Assembly: GCA_022600195.1 (NCBI GenBank)
Contig: JAHZKX010000051.1
Span: 62,001-126,000 of the forward strand
Origin: Planctomycetota bacterium
GTDB lineage: Bacteria > Planctomycetota > Planctomycetia > Planctomycetales > Planctomycetaceae
Direction of reading: 5' to 3'
DNA length: 64,000 nt
The translations under genes and the position numbers were made by a program. Below are positions 53,804 to 63,739 of the stretch, piece after piece (within the stretch, counting starts at the first letter, position 1; each line of letters starts with the position of its first letter). The notes below the pieces were generated by a model. That model did no database searches, was not told the DNA's origin, and was given only the letters and a program-made list of their open reading frames with translations.

Positions 53804-55075
53804 CTAAGCGCGTGTTGCCAGAGTGACAAAGCTGGATTGAGTAGCAGTACCTTTGTATGGGGTTAATGGTTGAGTTTCCCAGGGTTTTCCATCAATTCGC
53901 ATGATGAAGCGTAAAGCCAACTGGTCTGTGAGGAACTCTACATGCATTGACTCAGCCTGCTCGATTGCTCCTTTGCTGATGGTGATATAATCATCCAGAC
54001 TAGCTAACATGATATCCCCCTCGGTTCCCAAAGTTTCGTTAAACTCTGTTGGTATAACGGGGCGTCCCATTAACGTTGCATAGGAGTTGTCAGACAAACC
54101 AGAAGGTGGCATATAGACTAATTGTCCTCCTGCAGTTGAGACTCCCAGGCTCATCTGATGAAGTTGAGGTTCGGTATCCTGATTTATAAACCAGGCAGCA
54201 TTCATTCTTGATGAAGCCTTCATTCGACTCCACATGTTCAGAATATTTTCAGCCAAAATTGTATTGGCTGCCTGACCGGCTTCCTTGGGGACAGATACTC
54301 TAGCCGTTGATTGCATAATCCCTAACGGCTTACTGACCCCGTTTCCATTAAAGATAGATTCGCCTAATACAAACTCCATTTCTTCTGTCACTTTTTTGTT
54401 GACATATGATTCAAGAGCCATCCCATTGTCATTGATTAATTCTTCAGTCAAGTACACCAACACTGCTAATTTATGAAGTTTCAGTGATGTTTCACCAAGT
54501 TTAGGCGTAGTTCCCGTAAGTGGATCGCCTTCTCCTACCCAATAGGCGCGTAGTCCACCAGCGCGTGATCCATCGGCACGAGTCGTTTCAGAATCAGTCG
54601 GGAAAGTCATGTTATTTCCAGCAACTTGATAGTGATCCGTCCTGCTGACAATGTCGTTTTGATAAATACGGGTTAGAATTTCCTGATGGAATTCGGGCAA
54701 AACGGCAATTCCACCATCGGCTCCCACAATTTCTGACATACCTTGAATCGCTTTACACATTCCCCAGGACTTCTTCGTCTTGGCAATGACTTCACTGCGA
54801 TCTTTAAATCCACACCGAATGAATTCTCCAAACGAATCAAATTCTGAATATGGTTTATAGCCGACTGGTAAAGTTCGTAAATTTTTTGAATGGGATTTAT
54901 CCAACGCCACTAGAGCGGTTTCCTTCTCTTCTGCTTGCCAGTAACTGGAAGGTCGGCCCTGACTATCTTGATGGACTCCACTCATGTCCGGGCTGTTTAA
55001 CAGATCTACACTTTGGGTCAGATTTTTAATATTTGATGAGAGAGACTTTACTTTTTCTTCGAGTGTTTCAGACAT
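53804..55075 (-). CDS. HK97-fold major capsid protein
   Basis: The start is placed at ATG 55075 because AGAAGGACAT lies upstream. The 423-aa protein has an N-terminal coiled coil (SETLEEKVKSLSSNIKNL), which is probably the scaffold-like delta region, and the HK97 core: AVLPEFHQEILTRIYQND, VGEGDPL, LAVLVYLTEELI, FNGNGVSKPLGIM, and a DDYITISKGAIEQ loop near the C-terminus. This is one of the surest identifications in the module. Confidence 0.93.
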   Translation of the reverse strand: MSETLEEKVKSLSSNIKNLTQSVDLLNSPDMSGVHQDSQGRPSSYWQAEEKETALVALDKSHSKNLRTLPVGYKPYSEFDSFGEFIRCGFKDRSEVIAKTKKSWGMCKAIQGMSEIVGADGGIAVLPEFHQEILTRIYQNDIVSRTDHYQVAGNNMTFPTDSETTRADGSRAGGLRAYWVGEGDPLTGTTPKLGETSLKLHKLAVLVYLTEELINDNGMALESYVNKKVTEEMEFVLGESIFNGNGVSKPLGIMQSTARVSVPKEAGQAANTILAENILNMWSRMKASSRMNAAWFINQDTEPQLHQMSLGVSTAGGQLVYMPPSGLSDNSYATLMGRPVIPTEFNETLGTEGDIMLASLDDYITISKGAIEQAESMHVEFLTDQLALRFIMRIDGKPWETQPLTPYKGTATQSSFVTLATRA

Positions 55076-55186
55076 TAAATATGTCCTTTCTTCTAACTGT
55101 TTTTTATGTTTCATTAAATCAATATTTTATCCAGAGATACTGTATGTAAATCTCAAGCGCTCTATTCTTAGTTGTGCTGTTTTCAT

Positions 55187-56587
55187 TCAGGCAGGCAGTA
55201 GATCAGATATTTTTTGTTTTAGTTCTACGACTGCTTGCGAAAGTCCTTCAACATTTCTCTCTAGCGTCTTTTCATCATAGGAAAGCTGCCTATGACGATT
55301 AGGACTTATCTGTTTTAGTATTTCAGTCAATAATTGACGCTGATGAATTGTCAAATTTCCCGACTGTGACAATTTTATTAAGCGACCATAATAATCTGAA
55401 TTTCGCAGTTGACTAATCATCTCGGAATCCAGACAAGCTGTTGAAGACCGTGTGAATGGATCATTCTCATACGGATTTATTTCTTCGATATTGAGGTGAG
55501 AATAATTGCCTATATACAAGTTAGCTAAAGCGGCTTGTTCGTTTTCAAGAGAGAGCAGAAATGTATTTAAAAACGATTTAATCTGCTCGTTTTCCAAAGC
55601 AAAAGATGTGGAAACAACATGCGTCGTCAATTGTTTGATGGAAGACTGAATGAACTTCAATATCTGTGCCCCTAAAGGCACATTTTCTGTTTTCCGGTTT
55701 GTGAGTTCAGAAACAGGGATGTTCGTTAAATTTGTCTTATTTTGTATCTCCTGCAGACTTGATTTTGATCGATGCACATCTTTTTGTTTATCTGATTTGA
55801 CAGGTTCGTTTGCCACACAATCTTTATCCTTTGATTGAGTGCTTATCTTGCCAGCTGCCTGAGGCAGGTCGTCATTTACTTTATCATTCTTTTCTCGCAA
55901 CATTTTTTTTGTGGAATTTGTCCAACCGGGTATCTTATGTTTCTTTGAAGGAAGAACGGATTTGAGTGATTTCAAAAGTGGCTCCGCAATATTGCGACCT
56001 TCAATTGTTCCTTTATCAATAGTTCTTGCTATGGCATCTGGGTTTACGCCCAATGCACCCCAAGACCACTCAATCAGTTCCCATTCTTCAAGTATGATTC
56101 CCACACCATTATTCGATGTTTTTCTCGTGGAAGATTTGATGGGAACTGCTCGAACTGATGTTGCCCTTACCAGTCCTTCAGCAATGAGATGAAAAATCTG
56201 CATCGACTCCAAAGATTTATCTGTAAAGTAAGAGGTCGCTAAGATCTGACTCTCTTCGACTTCTAATGCCAGGTTGCCATCGGGATGTTGACACTTGGCA
56301 ATGGGGCGGGTGATTTCACCTAAACCGTGTTCCCAAAGTACAACTGGATTCTTGCTGAAATTTTCGAGGTGTACGCCTTTAGGGACTATTATGTCACCTT
56401 CACGGTCTTCCCCTGGCGTATTGATGATGGCACGAGCGGACATTAATTGTGCATCGATCATGGGCTGTGATTGACACGCCAAAGAGAGATCTGATGTTCT
56501 GCCTGCGATGCGGCAGAATGTTCCAAATTTTTTGTGCCGATTCTTGAGGATGACCTGCAAGGAATTTTTAGCTTTTTTTGTTTTCAC
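55187..56587 (-). CDS. Prohead protease with long scaffold-like tail
   Basis: The start is placed at GTG 56587 (GAGG upstream); an ATG at 56461 is also possible. Residues ~45-190 are the HK97-type serine protease: ARAIINTPGEDREGDIIVP, LWEHGLG with the catalytic His, and EGLVRATSVRAVP with the catalytic Ser. The C-terminal 250 residues are charged and helical, like the scaffold part of protease-scaffold fusions. It cleaves the capsid precursor. The next gene downstream is the capsid gene. Confidence 0.9.
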   Translation of the reverse strand: MKTKKAKNSLQVILKNRHKKFGTFCRIAGRTSDLSLACQSQPMIDAQLMSARAIINTPGEDREGDIIVPKGVHLENFSKNPVVLWEHGLGEITRPIAKCQHPDGNLALEVEESQILATSYFTDKSLESMQIFHLIAEGLVRATSVRAVPIKSSTRKTSNNGVGIILEEWELIEWSWGALGVNPDAIARTIDKGTIEGRNIAEPLLKSLKSVLPSKKHKIPGWTNSTKKMLREKNDKVNDDLPQAAGKISTQSKDKDCVANEPVKSDKQKDVHRSKSSLQEIQNKTNLTNIPVSELTNRKTENVPLGAQILKFIQSSIKQLTTHVVSTSFALENEQIKSFLNTFLLSLENEQAALANLYIGNYSHLNIEEINPYENDPFTRSSTACLDSEMISQLRNSDYYGRLIKLSQSGNLTIHQRQLLTEILKQISPNRHRQLSYDEKTLERNVEGLSQAVVELKQKISDLLPA

Positions 56588-56701
56588 ATTTTGCCTCGAA
56601 AAGAAACAGTTAATGTTTGTGACGAGGCTGTGTTTTAAGGTTCGGCACCTATGGGTCAAGATGGTTGAAAATAATTTTTACTTTTTTAGAGCCTGAAGTA
56701 C

Positions 56702-56821
56702 TTACGAATATTCATCGGATTCTATCCGGAAGTCCTGGCTTGAAAAAAACGACTCTTGAGGACTCTCAATGGCTGGTATCTTCTTGAACTCGTCAAGAGA
56801 ATAGGAAATGCGATCACTCAT
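56702..56821 (-). CDS. Possible 39-aa acidic peptide
   Basis: ATG 56821 to TAA 56702 encodes MSDRISYSLDEFKKIPAIES and a Ser/Asp-rich tail. Codon use looks coding and no other gene covers the spot. There is no good ribosome site. It lies between the YkgJ gene and the protease gene. Confidence 0.35.
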   Translation of the reverse strand: MSDRISYSLDEFKKIPAIESPQESFFSSQDFRIESDEYS

Positions 56822-56988
56822 TCTGATTTAGAACGAGACGTTACTCCGTTTCAAAGAGAAAAAAGCAAGTAAGCCTTTTGATGACAGAACAAATTTCATT
56901 ATCACCTGAATTACTAATGGCGACAAATCATTTATGAAGGCTAAAGCATCGAGTTTGGCACAGAGAACTGACTGAGATGCGTGTCTGC

Positions 56989-57702
56989 TCAGGCCGCTTT
57001 CCGATATGACCCGGAGTCTTCCGCAGAATGTGATCTCTTTTCATCCGTTTCTGACGGTTCCCGATTTGAGTCACTATTAGTCTCATCGGAGACTCGGTTT
57101 GAATAAATGATATCAACAAACTCTGGAAAGCTATTCCACTCTCCCGGATTCTGGTTCCAAATCGCTGCAATTTTCTTAAAAAACGTCATTTCATATTGCG
57201 CGATAACCAAACTCTGGATCGTATCATTTGGTTCTAAATCGGATGCAGTCCACTGCCTCGGACATAAATCGTAAGCCGGTTCACCATCTCGTCCATTACT
57301 GGGAATCTCATAGAGAACGGCCAGTTCGTTGGAATCGTTTAGTTTTGCAGGAAAGCTCCGACAGGTATGAGGTCGGCTTCCATAGATGCTGCAACGCCCC
57401 AAACCTTTGGGATGCTCTTCATCTGGTAAACATTCAGTCAAAAAGCGACATTTTGTTGTTCCAGGAAATGAGATACTGGGTATGTGCTTTAAGCAAATCA
57501 CAAAGGGAACTGCCGGAGTATCTTCAAAGAAGAAATGCGGAGCCAGATTGCGGGAAATTAAGCCCTCTGAATCCTCCCAGCGACAGGCAAAATCCCAAAA
57601 TGATTTTTCCTGATCATGTGTGAAACGATGAATGTCCGCCCCAGAAATGGGAACAGCAAATGATCGGCAACATCCAGAATGGCAGGAATCACAAATGCCC
57701 AT
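56989..57702 (-). CDS. YkgJ-family Cys-cluster (Fe/Zn) protein
   Basis: A 237-aa protein with the YkgJ signature CDSCHSGCCRSFAVPIS at the N-terminus and later CRFLTECLP, GRCSIYGSRPHTCRSFP, which place the Cys cluster that binds a metal. The C-terminal ~60 residues are charged and low-complexity (NSDSNREPSETDEKR). YkgJ-family proteins are not phage structural proteins. It sits between the portal and the protease, separated from the aminotransferase by 187 bp, so it looks like inserted host DNA. Confidence 0.85.
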   Translation of the reverse strand: MGICDSCHSGCCRSFAVPISGADIHRFTHDQEKSFWDFACRWEDSEGLISRNLAPHFFFEDTPAVPFVICLKHIPSISFPGTTKCRFLTECLPDEEHPKGLGRCSIYGSRPHTCRSFPAKLNDSNELAVLYEIPSNGRDGEPAYDLCPRQWTASDLEPNDTIQSLVIAQYEMTFFKKIAAIWNQNPGEWNSFPEFVDIIYSNRVSDETNSDSNREPSETDEKRSHSAEDSGSYRKAA

Positions 57703-57889
57703 TAGTCTTCTTGCTTTTAGAGGAAATCCTGTCTTTTTTGCTTAGAGATGAAAAAGGATTTTGATTTCAATGAAGAAACGGCGAAACCCTGCCTGCCTTA
57801 TCGTCATAATCGTTAAACTCCCTTAAGCCGATTCCTAAAATCGTAATCATTGTGCAGTGATCGAATTCGTCTTATAGTCTTAAGCTATT

Positions 57890-59191
57890 TCATATGAATG
57901 ACTTGACAGCATTTGCCAACCTTTTCATTCCCTCCTGAATGCCTTCAAGGTTTTGAACACCAAATGTCAGTCGCATATGATTTTTTTGCACGGGAGATTG
58001 TTCTGTACCGCTAAGACCTTGATCGATTGCATAACATAATTCTCCAGGAACATACATCACTTTCTCTTCGTGTATCGCTGTTTGAAACAAGGGGCTCGAA
58101 AACCCCGTTTCGATAGTTTCTGGCAATGTCATCCATACATACAAGCCTCCATTGGGATGAACCCAATGGACGCCGGGTAATTTTGAAAAGTGGCGATCAG
58201 CGGCTTGCAACATACAGTCCCGTTTTTCTCGGTACACTGCTCTCAAATTATCAACATGGTCATAGTACCAGTTTTGGTGCAATGCTGTTGCAAGAATGTG
58301 TTGGCTCATATTCGTTGAACCAAAGTCATCGTTTCCTTTTTTATCTTGAATCGCAGCACAGACTTCCACTGGGGCAACACCAAAGCCCACTCTTAATCCT
58401 GGAGAAAAGCTCTTGGAAAATGTCTGTGTCAAAATTACTGTTTCTCCTGTCGAGTCAAAGCTTTTAATACTCGGAACAACAGGTCCATCGTAGCAAAGCT
58501 CACGATACGCCAGATCTTCCAGTATGAGAATCCGTTGTTGCTTCGACCAGTTTTGTGCTATTTGTATAACTTGCTGACGTCGATCCTGAGAAAGAGAGAG
58601 GCCGGAGGGGTTTTCATAATCGCTTACGAGGTAGATCAATTTGACTCTGTTTAATTGCCCCTGCGACTCCAACATCGCGAGAGTCGCTTCAAGAGAATCC
58701 ATTCTCATTCCCGATTCATCCGTTTCGACCGAGATGATTCGCGCGCCTAGACCCTGTAAGACTCCGAGGAAAACAAAATAAGTCGGTGCTGCTACCAGGC
58801 AGATATCTTCCGGGTCGAGTAGAACCTCGCCCAGCAATGACAGATACTGTTGAGAGCCCGTGGTTACGATGATGTTATCTTCTGTAATCCCTAATTCTTC
58901 GGCAGATTTTTGTTCCAGAGTTTCTAAATGCGACAGCAGCAGTGACCTAAGCGGTAATGAGCCAGCCGTCGTGCCATATTGCAATGCTTCTTTTGCAGAC
59001 TGTTGATTTGAAAACAAATGCTCAAAAGATTTTTTTGTGATCTCGACGGGCAGGCTGTTCTGATCAACTAATCCTGCGGCTAATGAAAGAACATCCGGAT
59101 TTTCCACGCCTTGTTGCATCAAAAAACTGATGGGTAAATCATGACTCCATGATCTTTTTGTACTGAAGTGGATTTTTTTGTTATCAGACAT
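57890..59191 (-). CDS. PLP-dependent aminotransferase class I/II
   Basis: A 433-aa protein with the fold-type I pattern: TTGSQQYLSLLGEVLLD, PTYFVFLGVLQGLG, YLVSDYENPSG, EDLAYRELCYDGP, and TQTFSKSFSPGLRVG with the Schiff-base Lys; C-terminal PNGGLYVWMTLPE. It resembles 2-aminoadipate/aromatic transaminases (LysN/ARO8-like). The cofactor and motifs are intact, so it should be active. It lies within the phage head module, an odd place for a metabolic gene. Confidence 0.92.
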   Translation of the reverse strand: MSDNKKIHFSTKRSWSHDLPISFLMQQGVENPDVLSLAAGLVDQNSLPVEITKKSFEHLFSNQQSAKEALQYGTTAGSLPLRSLLLSHLETLEQKSAEELGITEDNIIVTTGSQQYLSLLGEVLLDPEDICLVAAPTYFVFLGVLQGLGARIISVETDESGMRMDSLEATLAMLESQGQLNRVKLIYLVSDYENPSGLSLSQDRRQQVIQIAQNWSKQQRILILEDLAYRELCYDGPVVPSIKSFDSTGETVILTQTFSKSFSPGLRVGFGVAPVEVCAAIQDKKGNDDFGSTNMSQHILATALHQNWYYDHVDNLRAVYREKRDCMLQAADRHFSKLPGVHWVHPNGGLYVWMTLPETIETGFSSPLFQTAIHEEKVMYVPGELCYAIDQGLSGTEQSPVQKNHMRLTFGVQNLEGIQEGMKRLANAVKSFI

Positions 59192-59360
59192 TACGCTTAT
59201 ACTCTCTCAACCCATGAATAGAACCGATTTCGAATACGACAAACTAATCATACGGTCGGTGTCAAATAAAGCATAGTTAGTGATACATCATATTTCCTCT
59301 AACGTGTGTCAGGCTTGTTATCTCACAGACTATTCTCAATATGAAGAGTGAAAAGATTCG

Positions 59361-60818
59361 TTATTGAATTGAGTGTCTGGCAAATCGATACTGAGAATCC
59401 AATTTTGCTCCATTAACAATACCTTTTCCTGCAGGTAAAACGGGAGGAGTTGAATCATTTATTTCCTGTTCCTGAAGTGGAGACTGCTCTTTGCTGTTTT
59501 GATTCACTATGAGATCTCCTCCCTGCTTCGGGCCTAAAGGTGGCAATCCCCGAATTGCCCGTAACTCATCTACTTTGATAATCTTTGCACGTATATCTGT
59601 CGCTAATCGTTTTTCCAAGATATCAGGATCATCTATGTGAGTTGCTTCAATTTCTATCGTCAAGTTTTTCCCAAACTGTGGGGCTAAATGTTCGGTATCA
59701 TCTTCCGCCAATAAATCTAAAATGGGCTATACTGTAAGAGAAATGAACTGCTTTAAACTCGCATAAAAAGCAGCGTAGCTTCCGCCGTCTGAAATTCCAG
59801 CGGCTATTCCCGGGACACCGTGCAAAGCGAGAATGGCATCTCTGAATTGAACAAACGACTGGTTGTAGTCCATGTCTCTGGGAGTGGTCGTCAGTGAGAC
59901 AACCTGTTCTCCTGTTGTAAAGATGGCCTTACCGGTATTTTCAGTGCCACCGTATTTCTGTTCAAACATGGCAGCCGCTGTTTCGAGTTCCTCTCGCGTT
60001 GGATTCATATCTTTGCCACATGTGACGACAATGGAAGGATCAGCTCCATTATTCATCTGAGCCCAACGAGCTGCATCGATCTGATTTGCTGAGTCGATCC
60101 ATTTGGCACCTGCGCTCACTGGAGACTGGCCATCATCCTTGTAAACAGGGTGTGGCCAGCGCGTAATTTGTAATTGGGTAATGGGAATGATTTTCCCGGC
60201 GACCTGATGAAAAGTGCCCGTTTCAGTAAACGCACTACTGAATCCAGCTTGCAAGTTGCGTAGCGAGGTCGGCTGTATCTTATAACCTCCTTCTGGCAAA
60301 TCACTTGTAGGAGAGACTGGTGTGGCAATTGTTGTTGGGATGACATATCGCTGGACAGTTTTTCCAAATTTATTGGGCACATTCCAGACAATACAGGTGC
60401 CTGTCAACTGAAGCTGTAACACACGCTCATAACGGAACGAGGCTCCTGATTGTGTCGGATTCGGATGTTTTAAGATCTTACATAACGGATGGTCGTTGGA
60501 AAGAGGTACTGAGGCACCATATTCTCCTGCATACAGACTTTTTGCTTGAACGTATCCGGAGTGTTCCTGGATTCGTTGATTCAATCTTTTTTGTTTTGAT
60601 CCATTTGCTGAATCATTAAAGACAAACACAGATGCCTGCATTGCCTGAAGGCAAATTGCTCGAACAGCAACAAACGTCCAACCAGTAAATTGTTCCGCTT
60701 CCTGTCGATGATCGCTACTCCAAGATCCAGGTTGTCCAGACCCAAGGGCCGTTCGAAGTGCGACTGCAAATTGATGAGTTTTAAAACGAGTGGCAATTTT
60801 CTTAAAGGGGTTCCACAT
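59361..60818 (-). pseudogene. Phage portal protein interrupted by an in-frame TAG
   Basis: From ATG 60818 the frame encodes a portal protein (FTGWTFVAVRAICLQAMQA, QAKSLYAGEYGASVPL, AMFEQKYGGTEN, GVPGIAAGISDGGSYAAFYA). It meets TAG at 59727-59729 (codon 364) and continues in the same frame to 59361 with the rest of the portal fold (IEIEATHIDDPDILEKRLA, DELRAIRGLPPLG). A CAG to TAG change would explain it. Portal is a dodecameric ring needed for packaging, so truncation should abolish particles unless the codon is read through. Confidence 0.85.
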
Positions 60819-60880
60819 AGCAGATCGTTCCTGTTTACGAATCGAATATTTGGATTGACTAATCGTTTTACATTGCTCTT

Positions 60881-62590
60881 TTAAGCGACAATCAGGTGTC
60901 GGCGCTGCTGATCTCGTAATGCACACAGGCAATAAACGACTGCATCAGCCCGATCGGGTGATCGTCCCAAAAGTTCCCGAATGGTTTTTCCCGTATAGTT
61001 TTCATCGGTGCCACGTCGACCTTTGGGAGTTATGTAGTACTTTTCTCCGTCATGGCCTGCATAGATTTTTGCCGGAGCTACCAACTCAGCACGTAGTCTT
61101 TCGTTATCGGGCAACCCGAAGGGTATCATGCGAAAGTCCCCCGCCGGGTCAAGTCTTCTTCCAGCTTCACCATAAAGCTCTGCCCGTTTATTTGCATATT
61201 TTTGCGAGTCTAGATCACTGGTTGCATTGCCATGAACTTCAATCACATGCACATTCATTTTTTTCAATGGGTCACCTACTGCATTGCCATATCCGCCTCC
61301 CCAGTCAATGGCGATTGGTATATTGCCTTGTTTCAAATTTATTCCGTAAGCAAGTGCTGTCTCCAAGACCCACGACATAGTCTGCTGCGTATCAGAGAAT
61401 TGACATTCGTGAATGGCACGAATACCATAGCGCCCCCCCACAGCCAGTACAGAGCTATCGCCGTATCTGGATGCTGCGACATCGAGCCCAAATCCTTCTA
61501 CAGGCAAGATCTGATCTAAATATTTCAAAGCGATTTTGTGCTTCCCTGCGTTAGCACGTCTCCATAATTGGTTCCACCGATTCCAGAATTTAACAGGTTC
61601 GACCAGCCAACTTTGTAAAATGATTTGTTTAGCTGGATCCTGATCAGGAAACTTGCCGAGCGCATAAACATTTCGAATCAGCGGATCTGAGTCGTTTAAT
61701 AACGCCATAAATTCATCGTAACAGGTTTGTCCTGGAATAATCGGTTGGCATTGACTGAAATGTTCTTTGATAATGTGAGCACCGTGTGAATAAAACGTAC
61801 CAGCGATTTTAAAGCCACCCAGGGGCGCCACTGGTTGTTCAAGACATTTTTCTTTTACATTCGTACATTCCCATCCACTAACAGTAATGCAGCGTGTTTT
61901 TCCATATTGATCAATGATCGTTTGTGTTTTATCCGGATCTTCTATTGGAAAGGTATCTCGAAATGCGCCCGCTAATGTAGAAGGGTTTGAAAGTGCCAAA
62001 AATTTTTTTGCCTGAGTATTTGCCAGCTTGTATTTATCTTCAAGGTTTGGTGCTGTCGCCTCATCAAACCAAAAAAGGACATGGGAGGAATGAGCGCCTC
62101 GGAATCCCTCAATATGTTGTGGATTTGCAAGAGAAATAGAATGTTGTTTGTTATCATATACACCGGAAGTAAGAAGTTTTCCCGGCGGTTTAAAGGACAT
62201 TTGGCGCCACCATTTATCAACTTCACCAAAGGCAATTTTTTGTGCCATTTTCATGGAATCACGAGTAATGATTATTTTGGCATCGTTCCAGATATGATAG
62301 TACATACAACAGGCAATACCTGCTGCAGCTCCTTTTCTGCAGCCTGTATTTCCTTTTACAAAAACGCGTCGAATTGTAGGATTGAACAGCGACTCAATAA
62401 TGTCCCACTGCCAGTGATCTAATTTCACTGTCGGCCATTGTAATTTGACAAAAGGACGAATCTTCCCAGAGCGAGCCTGACCAATGGCTGCATTTAGCTC
62501 AGTCTCCCGAGTTGAATGAAGACGGTCTCTGTTTTCCTGTTCAATTCGAATGAGCGAGTTATTCTTAAAGTGATTCAAAATCATCACCAT
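60881..62590 (-). CDS. terL: Terminase large subunit with atypical Walker A
   Basis: A 569-aa protein with the ATPase and nuclease domains of phage terminases. The Walker A-like segment reads VKGNTGCRKGAAAG, where Arg stands in place of the usual Gly and Gly in place of Ser/Thr; Walker B is VLFWFDEA. The nuclease part shows GFGLDVAASRYGDSSV, IAIDWGGGYGNAVG and DRADAVVYCLC with acidic metal ligands. It translocates DNA into the prohead. The altered P-loop is either a family variant or an inactivating change. Confidence 0.85.
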   Translation of the reverse strand: MVMILNHFKNNSLIRIEQENRDRLHSTRETELNAAIGQARSGKIRPFVKLQWPTVKLDHWQWDIIESLFNPTIRRVFVKGNTGCRKGAAAGIACCMYYHIWNDAKIIITRDSMKMAQKIAFGEVDKWWRQMSFKPPGKLLTSGVYDNKQHSISLANPQHIEGFRGAHSSHVLFWFDEATAPNLEDKYKLANTQAKKFLALSNPSTLAGAFRDTFPIEDPDKTQTIIDQYGKTRCITVSGWECTNVKEKCLEQPVAPLGGFKIAGTFYSHGAHIIKEHFSQCQPIIPGQTCYDEFMALLNDSDPLIRNVYALGKFPDQDPAKQIILQSWLVEPVKFWNRWNQLWRRANAGKHKIALKYLDQILPVEGFGLDVAASRYGDSSVLAVGGRYGIRAIHECQFSDTQQTMSWVLETALAYGINLKQGNIPIAIDWGGGYGNAVGDPLKKMNVHVIEVHGNATSDLDSQKYANKRAELYGEAGRRLDPAGDFRMIPFGLPDNERLRAELVAPAKIYAGHDGEKYYITPKGRRGTDENYTGKTIRELLGRSPDRADAVVYCLCALRDQQRRHLIVA

Positions 62591-62854
62591 TTCTGTCTTT
62601 TATTGATTCAAGTGCAAATCGCTTTTGAATTTCCTGAATCAAAAAGACAAATTACTATCGCTCTGCGAAATTGGTCTTTCTGGCCTGGTAACTACTCAGA
62701 TTTTTAAATTTCAGTTCAAAATTGTTGCGATTGGCATCTGCCGGTCAAGACTAACTTTCCTGACAGGTCTGGCTTAGACCGTTGTGAACACAAATGTAAA
62801 TCGATTAGAATCGTAAGACATAAAAGTTCATTATCATATTACTGGGGATCAACC
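62591..62854. promoter_or_regulatory. Divergent region between terminase and hydrolase
   Basis: A 264-bp gap that should contain promoters for the minus-strand phage module and the plus-strand hydrolase. No small terminase gene, integrase or att-like repeat could be read in it. Confidence 0.4.
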
Positions 62855-63718
62855 ATGAAATCCGTCTTCATCGCAACCTTGCTTGCTTCCATTTTGTTAC
62901 CAGTCTGTTCATTGAGTGCCGACGAAAATGTGAAAATTACTCCCGATGTTGTTTATGGGCATAAATATGGAATGGCTCTTACCTTTGACGTGTATCGTCC
63001 CAAGGAAAAGCCTAATGGGGCAGGTGTTTTATTTATGGTAAGTGGCGGCTGGCATTCGAGATGGACTGATCCCCAAAACATGCTGGGCTGGTTTAAACCG
63101 CTACTCGATGAAGGATTTACCGTATTTTCGGTAAGGCATGGAAGCAGTCCCAAATTCGTCATTCCAGAGGTTGTGAATGACGTTCGCCGCAGTGTGAGAT
63201 TTATTCGCCTGCATGCCAAAGATTATGGCGTGTATCCCGAGCAGTTAGGTGTCTGGGGAGGTAGCGCCGGTGGTCATTTATCGTTAGTTCTGGGGACGAC
63301 TTCAGACAAAGGAAACCCAAAAGCAAAAGAGACTGTATTACGAAACAGTAATCGCGTTGCTGCCGTCGTTGCGTATTATCCACCGACGGATTTACGAGAG
63401 TTTGTTAACGAAAAATCGCCTTATTACCATCGCTTTCCTGCTCTGCAATTTGATTTTGACCTCGCTGATGATTTTTCCCCGGTGTTGCATGTCACGCCGG
63501 ACGATCCCCCAACGTTACTCATTCATGGAGATCAGGATAAGCTCGTTCCGATCAGTCACAGCGAAAATATCATGAAGCAATTTCAAGACCAGAAAGTTCA
63601 AGCAGAATTATTAATCATTAAAGATGCGGCGCACGGATTTCAAGGCGAAGATAAAACCCGTGCCAGTCAAGCTGTTGTCAGATGGTTTAAACAACATCTG
63701 CTAAAAAAACAGGAGTAG
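62855..63718 (+). CDS. Secreted alpha/beta hydrolase (BD-FAE/esterase-like)
   Basis: A 287-aa protein with a signal peptide (cleavage near residue 22). The catalytic triad is visible: nucleophile Ser137 in WGGSAGGH, Asp in IHGDQDKLV and His in AAHGFQGE; GGWHSRW forms the oxyanion region. Such enzymes cleave esters such as acetyl or feruloyl groups on polysaccharides. It is the first host gene after the phage module and is transcribed away from it. Confidence 0.88.
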   Translation: MKSVFIATLLASILLPVCSLSADENVKITPDVVYGHKYGMALTFDVYRPKEKPNGAGVLFMVSGGWHSRWTDPQNMLGWFKPLLDEGFTVFSVRHGSSPKFVIPEVVNDVRRSVRFIRLHAKDYGVYPEQLGVWGGSAGGHLSLVLGTTSDKGNPKAKETVLRNSNRVAAVVAYYPPTDLREFVNEKSPYYHRFPALQFDFDLADDFSPVLHVTPDDPPTLLIHGDQDKLVPISHSENIMKQFQDQKVQAELLIIKDAAHGFQGEDKTRASQAVVRWFKQHLLKKQE

Positions 63719-63739
63719 TTCACTCTCGCTGAATGACAA

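Larger units (their letters stand above)
36722..62590 (-). mobile_element. Phage packaging-head-tail module (defective prophage or domesticated)
   Basis: A run of almost all minus-strand genes in the canonical order: terminase large subunit, portal, prohead protease, major capsid, head-tail connectors, tail tube, tail chaperone genes, tape measure, distal tail proteins and fibres, with a glycosyltransferase last. The head genes are HK97-like and the tail is long and non-contractile in organisation (no sheath was seen). Small terminase, integrase, repressor, replication and lysin genes are missing. The portal is broken by a stop codon, and two non-phage genes lie inside the head region. A gene-transfer-agent-like state is an alternative to plain decay. 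Confidence 0.82.
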
